A stretch of DNA of 64,000 nucleotides from Paraspadella gotoi. Its lineage: Eukaryota; Chaetognatha. The notes under the pieces were generated by a model, which did not search any database, was not told the origin of the DNA, and saw nothing but the letters and a program-made list of their open reading frames with translations. The stretch covers positions 744,437 through 808,436 of the forward strand of contig JBJCIZ010000028.1 in assembly GCA_051294375.1 (NCBI GenBank), read 5' to 3'. Shown here in pieces: positions 60,050-64,000 of this stretch; within the stretch, counting starts at the first letter, position 1, and the number at the start of each line of letters is the position of its first letter. Both the position numbers and the translations under genes were made by a program.

Positions 60050-61377
60050 ATGGAACTGCGCCTGGGTTCGTCCCTCGTGCTCGTCACGTGGTTGACGAAC
60101 TTCGTCTCGTCTCTCGCGTCCGACGTCCAAATCTGGGGAATCGAAGAATGTCGCGTCGTCGGATTCTCATCCGCTAATCTCCTCTGTTCCTCTTGCAAAG
60201 GTGGGGGGGGTTTCGTGGTTCATCGAGACGGATGTTCTGTTGGTCAGGCTGTCTCTTTTATGATAATTAAATATAGGTATAAAAGTAATTGAAAATTGTT
60301 TTTCATCAATTTTTTTTTCCATAAAAGTTCAATAATTGACCTCGGTTTTAGACTTAACAAAACCCCAAAAAACGCACTATTTAGTATTTTGACTTGTATC
60401 CCCTTTTCCTCCCCTCAGACTTGTCCCAATTCGGCCTCACCGCCTTGGAACCAACCTGCGGCAAATGCTGTCAAGACGATACGGGCGGCAACGTCGCCGC
60501 CAAGAAATACTCGGGCGCCATCCTCGAGTTGTGCGGATGAAAATTACCGCGCTGGCCGCAGCTGCAGGTATCGGTGCAGTTTGGTGGATTCTGATCTTAA
60601 ATCTAATTTGCATATAGCCGGAAACTGTAATAAATTTTTTTTTTTTGTAGACCTTTAGATAATCATATAATTACGATTATAAAAAAAAGTATCTTTAAGA
60701 AATATCCTCTAGTATTATTCTAAAAGAAAATGGTGGCGTTTTCGCCAATAAAGAAAATGAAGCTGTGGATTATATGGATGATTATCGCGGTTTATCCACA
60801 TTAAAAAAAAGGCAAGTTCGTGGGGCAGTCATTTTGTTTCTTCAATCCTTAAGCATTATGATTTAACAAGAGTGTATTTTTACTGAGTTGGTCATCAAAA
60901 TTACAAGGGTTAAAATAAAAAGGACTCGGTTTTAGTTTTAAAAAAATCTGAGATGTGTGCATCTTTCGTTTTGTTGAATTTTGATAGTTTAGTTTTTTCT
61001 TGTTTACCGTTTTATAATCTTTTACGCTGTTACTGTTTCTGATTTTGTCAATACTGTTTTTGGTATTAATAAAAAAAAATATCTGAGATGTCTCCGGCCT
61101 CTTTGTCAATTTATTATACATCTAAAGATTTAATTTATTGCATATGGGTGACCCTTTATTTGACCCCTACATCCTCCGTCCCCAACAGGCCTTCATCAAG
61201 GAAGGAAAGGCTTCCTCCTTCCCCTCCTTGGAGGTCCGGTATCTCCGCGGCGCGGAACCCATCCTCAAGCTGCTCGACGACGACGGCCAAGTCGAGGAGG
61301 AGATCGCCATCGAAAAGTGGAACACGGATTCCGTGGAGGAATTCCTCGGCGCCATCTTGCACATGGCCGAGGGTTAG
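60050..61377 (+). CDS. SELENOF: Selenoprotein F (15 kDa selenoprotein)
   Basis: Exons 60050-60200, 60419-60567 and 61189-61377 give 162 residues including one selenocysteine (human 165). A signal peptide (LGSSLVLVTWLTNFVSSLAS) leads to the Cys-rich domain that binds UGGT (EECRVVGFSSANLLCSSC, TCGKCCQDD). A thioredoxin-like domain with the redox motif Cys-Gly-Sec follows. The Sec codon is TGA at 60538-60540 (codon 91), directly after TGC GGA. The frame continues KLPRWPQLQ across a canonical intron into VRYLRGAEPILKLLDDDGQ and EKWNTDSVEEFLG. It is an ER-lumenal protein in glycoprotein folding quality control. Unless the TGA is read as Sec, the gene would be wrongly ended in exon 2. Two SECIS-like hairpins follow the stop. 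Confidence 0.96.
60538..60540 (+). promoter_or_regulatory. SELENOF: Selenocysteine-recoded TGA codon
   Basis: The TGA follows TGC GGA in frame, and the conserved SELENOF sequence continues on both sides through a correct splice site. It is the only interruption of the frame. Recoding requires the SECIS element(s) downstream. Confidence 0.95.
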
Positions 61378-61500
61378 AAGAACCTTTGGCCAATCTCTGC
61401 CAATCTCTGGCTGACTTTTATAGGAGGATATTTATTATTTAGTCCCATCGCCGCTTCTCTCTATATCCGGCCATTCCCGATTTTTTTCTCGGCTCTGCTC

Positions 61501-61558
61501 ATGACGAACGGTTTCTCAAAATTCCGGCGCGTCGCGCCGAAGGGAGTCGTTTCCGATG
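61501..61558 (+). promoter_or_regulatory. SELENOF: SECIS-like element 1 (3' region of SELENOF)
   Basis: ATGA (61501-61504) is separated by 13 nt from AAAA (61518-61521) and closed by CGATG (GA at 61555-61556). The UGAC/CGAU faces can form the non-Watson-Crick quartet. Helix II pairs GAACGGTTTCT with the GGAGTCGTTTC side, with one bulged base and several G-U pairs. A mini-stem CGGCGC/GCGCCG caps it above the A bulge, a form II layout. The lower helix is weak. It lies 124 bp after the stop. Confidence 0.7.
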
Positions 61559-61743
61559 TTACATATTTCTGATTTCGGGAAAAGGGAGAGGTCGAGAGAG
61601 AGAGAGAGTGTGCTGTTTTATTAGGGGTGATGTCGATTTATGTTATTTTACTTAATTCAATCAGGGTTCGGGTTGAAAATCTCGTTTGATCTTCCGTCCG
61701 GAACTTTTTCCGTCTTAACACTCCTACTTTCTTCGTCACTTTT

Positions 61744-61797
61744 ATGAAGAACGGTTCCGAAAATCCGGCAAATTTCCGGCAGGTTCCGCTTCGGATG
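61744..61797 (+). promoter_or_regulatory. SELENOF: SECIS-like element 2 (3' region of SELENOF)
   Basis: ATGA (61744-61747), 12 nt, AAAA (61760-61763) and GGATG (GA at 61794-61795) repeat the plan of element 1. Helix II pairs GAA and CGG with CCG and TTC around a bulged C at the same place, followed by two U-U mismatches and two more pairs. A CCGG/CCGG mini-stem with a 7 nt loop caps it. The shared text GAACGGTT and AAAA-TCCGGC shows the two are related by duplication. Confidence 0.65.
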
Positions 61798-62237
61798 CTT
61801 TTACCGGTGCCGATAGAAACGGGGGTTGTGTGAGGCAGGGAAAGGCTTGGTCGGAAACATTAGGGGTCCGGGTTAAGTAGTTACAGAAGATTGTTTTTAA
61901 GATAGAGAAACGCGACTGATGATTTATTCGTACAGAATGCATTCCTGTGATTTTTTGCGCACATAATTGGGCAAAAAATACCGAATTTATAGTCTTTCTT
62001 CATTTTGTTTTTGTATACCCTTTTTACTTTAGTCTACCTCAAAACAGTTTTTTGCGAGGATGAAGTGTAGGATTAGATTAAAAAACCAAAAAACAATCGT
62101 CAGAGCGCAAATTTAAACAAATATACACGCAAAGAAAATCTGCTACATATAAACAAAACACAAAACCAAAAAAAAATCAATAAAAAAAACAAAAAAAACA
62201 AAAACAAAAAAACAAAACAAAAAAAACAAGAGACAGG
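61798..62237 (+). other. SELENOF-SLC25A15 spacer
   Basis: I see no AATAAA in this interval. The last 140 bp before the SLC25A15 start are A-rich with AAAAAACAAAA runs. No further gene or hairpin stands out. Confidence 0.4.
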
Positions 62238-63729
62238 ATGAGTTGTTCCATGACGGATAACTCTTTCTCTCCGGCGACGCGAGCGGTCGTCGACCTCGTG
62301 GCGGGTTCCCTCGGCGGCGTCGCCAACGTCTACGTGGGTCAACCGCTCGACACCATCAAAGTCAAGCTGCAGACTTTTCCGCAAATGTACACCGGCGCCG
62401 TCCAGTGCGGCCTCAAGACCTTTAGATCCGAGGGTGAGAGATTTGTGATGGGCGAATCGGGTGATTTTTCACTTTTACCATTTAGTTACAGTTAGCTTCA
62501 CTTAAATTGTTATTTTTACACTTTTTATGGCGACTTACGATTTATTACTTTTATTACATTTATTGTATACGAAAGGCCCAAGAATTTCATTCAATTCCAT
62601 TCATTCCATTACATCCTCTTCACTCTTCCTCCATCATTAGGCCTTCGCGGCCTCTACGCCGGCACCGTCCCGTCCCTCGCCGCCAACGTCGCCGAGAACG
62701 CCGTCCTATTCCTCGCCTACGGCGCCGCTCAAGATTTGGTCGCCGGCGCCTTGAGTCGGAACCGCAAAGATCTCAACACTTTTCAGAATGCCTGCGCGGG
62801 GAGTCTGGCGTCCATCGCTTCCGGTAAAGACGGCGAGATTCTCTTATTAAGTTTATTCAATCTTATTATTTCATTTCTTATTCATTCGTTATTTCTTCTT
62901 GTCGCATCGCGAATCGGACGTTGGACGACCGATGTTTTATTTCCGTCTGATATCCGTTGACATAGGGTTCCTTACTCATTGTTAATCGCATCTCAATTGT
63001 GCCGTAAACTTTTCGTTAAATACAAAGTTAATCTTTAGAAGGGTCATCAACGCAAAACGACTCGTCTGAAAGCTTTTATATGCAAGCGCCTACTATGTAT
63101 GTTTAATATTTAGTTTTTTTAAATTAATAGATTAAATCGACTGCGTTTCGTACTATCATTACCTTTTCTTTTAATCTCGCGTCCTCCTCTCCATCTCCAA
63201 GCGACGGTCCTGACCCCGATCGAGATGATCAAGTGCCGCATGCAGGCCATGCAGGAAGTGGCCGCGGCGGAGGGTCGTACTCACCACCGAGTCGGTCCCT
63301 TCTCGATCGCGGCGGGCATCGTCCGCAAGGAGGGCGTCGCCGCGCCCTTCAAGGGTCTCTCCGCCGCCATCGTCAGGGAGATGATCGGCTACTTCTTCTT
63401 CTTCGGCGCCTACGAGATGATTCGGGAGAGCTTCGTCCGTCCGGGGATGACCAAGGACGATATCGGTTAGTTTCGTTATGTAGATTCTATCAGTTGTAGT
63501 AATAATTAATAAATAATAACTATAATAAATTATTTCTCCCCATTATTCGGTAGTAGCTTGGCATTAAATGTTAATATTATTATTTTATTATGCCAATTGT
63601 TATCCATAGCACGTTTTTCCTCCTATTAACTCTTTAGGCGCTTTGAAGACCATCATCGCTGGAGGCGTCGGCGGCGTCGCCCTTTGGATTCCCGCCTACC
63701 CCATGGATTTGGCCAAATCCCGTATTCAG
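62238..63729 (+). CDS. SLC25A15: Mitochondrial ornithine carrier (SLC25A15 type), 3' end outside window
   Basis: Exons 62238-62433, 62641-62823, 63202-63465 and 63638-63729 keep frame (245 codons). At least one more exon lies beyond the right edge. Carrier signatures PxDxxK/R occur three times: QPLDTIKVKLQTFP, TPIEMIKCRMQAM and YPMDLAKSRIQ, one per repeat. KVKLQTFPQMYTGAVQCGLK, YFFFFGAYEMIRE and GGVGGVALWIPAYPMD are closest to the ornithine/citrulline carriers of the inner mitochondrial membrane, which link cytosol and matrix in ornithine and arginine metabolism. Six transmembrane helices are expected; four or five are encoded here. The start is the first ATG after an A-rich leader (AGACAGGATGAG). 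The rest of the window, 63730-64000, is intron sequence. Confidence 0.92.
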
Positions 63730-64000
63730 GTGGGCGACGGTCATTTAATCCAGTTATCGTCTCTTGTTTTTTCACTATTTTCTATTTTTATATTTTATCA
63801 AGAATTGACTATTTAATCTTTATTCTTTAAATAAATATGTATTGCTTTCTTAAAATTTTTTTACTTATCATTATATCTAATAACTCATTTTGGGAAGGGG
63901 AAGTCAGTGTTGTCTTCTGGAAAAAGAGGGAGCATCTATACAACACAAGGTTAGATTACAATCTGCCCTAATTTTCTAATAGATATTACACATCATTCCT

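Larger units (their letters stand above)
56842..60210 (+). repeat. Duplicate block B (intact genes)
   Basis: This is the second copy of the block at 50325-54930, beginning AATGTTCATTTGTATAATG. It lacks the hAT insertion and continues into the complete SELENOF gene. It has a 23 N gap at 58892, where block A shows about 30 bp. Confidence 0.9.

Overview
This is a gene-dense, intron-rich animal nuclear contig. Exons are GC-rich with strong C/G third positions, introns and spacers are AT-rich, and splice sites are GT-AG. Ten conserved single-copy-type genes can be read, all on the + strand. From left to right they are TMEM181, TAF2, a PP1-beta catalytic subunit (PPP1CB type), MPHOSPH10 (Mpp10), GPS2, a polypyrimidine-tract-binding protein (PTBP/hephaestus type), LMAN2 (VIP36), DGCR6, SELENOF (with an in-frame selenocysteine TGA), and the 5' part of SLC25A15 (mitochondrial ornithine carrier), which runs off the right end. 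The protein sequences resemble their bilaterian orthologs throughout. The tRNA-derived SINEs, hAT MITEs and a retained selenoprotein fit an invertebrate, possibly a non-holometabolan arthropod, but I cannot fix the phylum from the sequence.

Layout. 1-3.7 kb: repeat-rich, with a direct repeat, a gap and undescribed open frames. 3.7-8.1 kb: TMEM181. 9.1-18.0 kb: TAF2 in about 22 exons, with a palindromic hAT MITE in intron 2. 19.5-22.5 kb: PPP1CB. 25.3-29.5 kb: MPHOSPH10. 29.9-32.5 kb: GPS2, only 361 bp downstream, carrying a large Arg/Asp tetrapeptide repeat. 34.4-43.8 kb: PTBP, whose middle is present twice either side of an N gap; the first copy is broken by indels and lacks the last exon. 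45.8-57.9 kb: LMAN2. Its 3' exons, DGCR6 and the first SELENOF exon also occur twice (50.3-54.9 and 56.8-60.2 kb). One copy has a 1.2 kb hAT element and the other has the exact empty site. 60.0-61.8 kb: the complete SELENOF gene with two SECIS-like hairpins in its 3' region. 62.2-64 kb: SLC25A15.

The genes are housekeeping loci (secretory pathway, TFIID, phosphatase, U3 snoRNP, NCoR corepressor, splicing) and do not form one pathway. The most interesting signals are the paired SECIS-like elements of SELENOF, the mixed-charge repeat inside GPS2, structural differences between near-identical duplicate blocks (hAT and SINE presence/absence), and the 21-23 bp minisatellites and long pyrimidine tracts at intron ends. 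Several coding frames are broken by single-base changes in homopolymers, so part of the oddity is probably assembly quality rather than biology.
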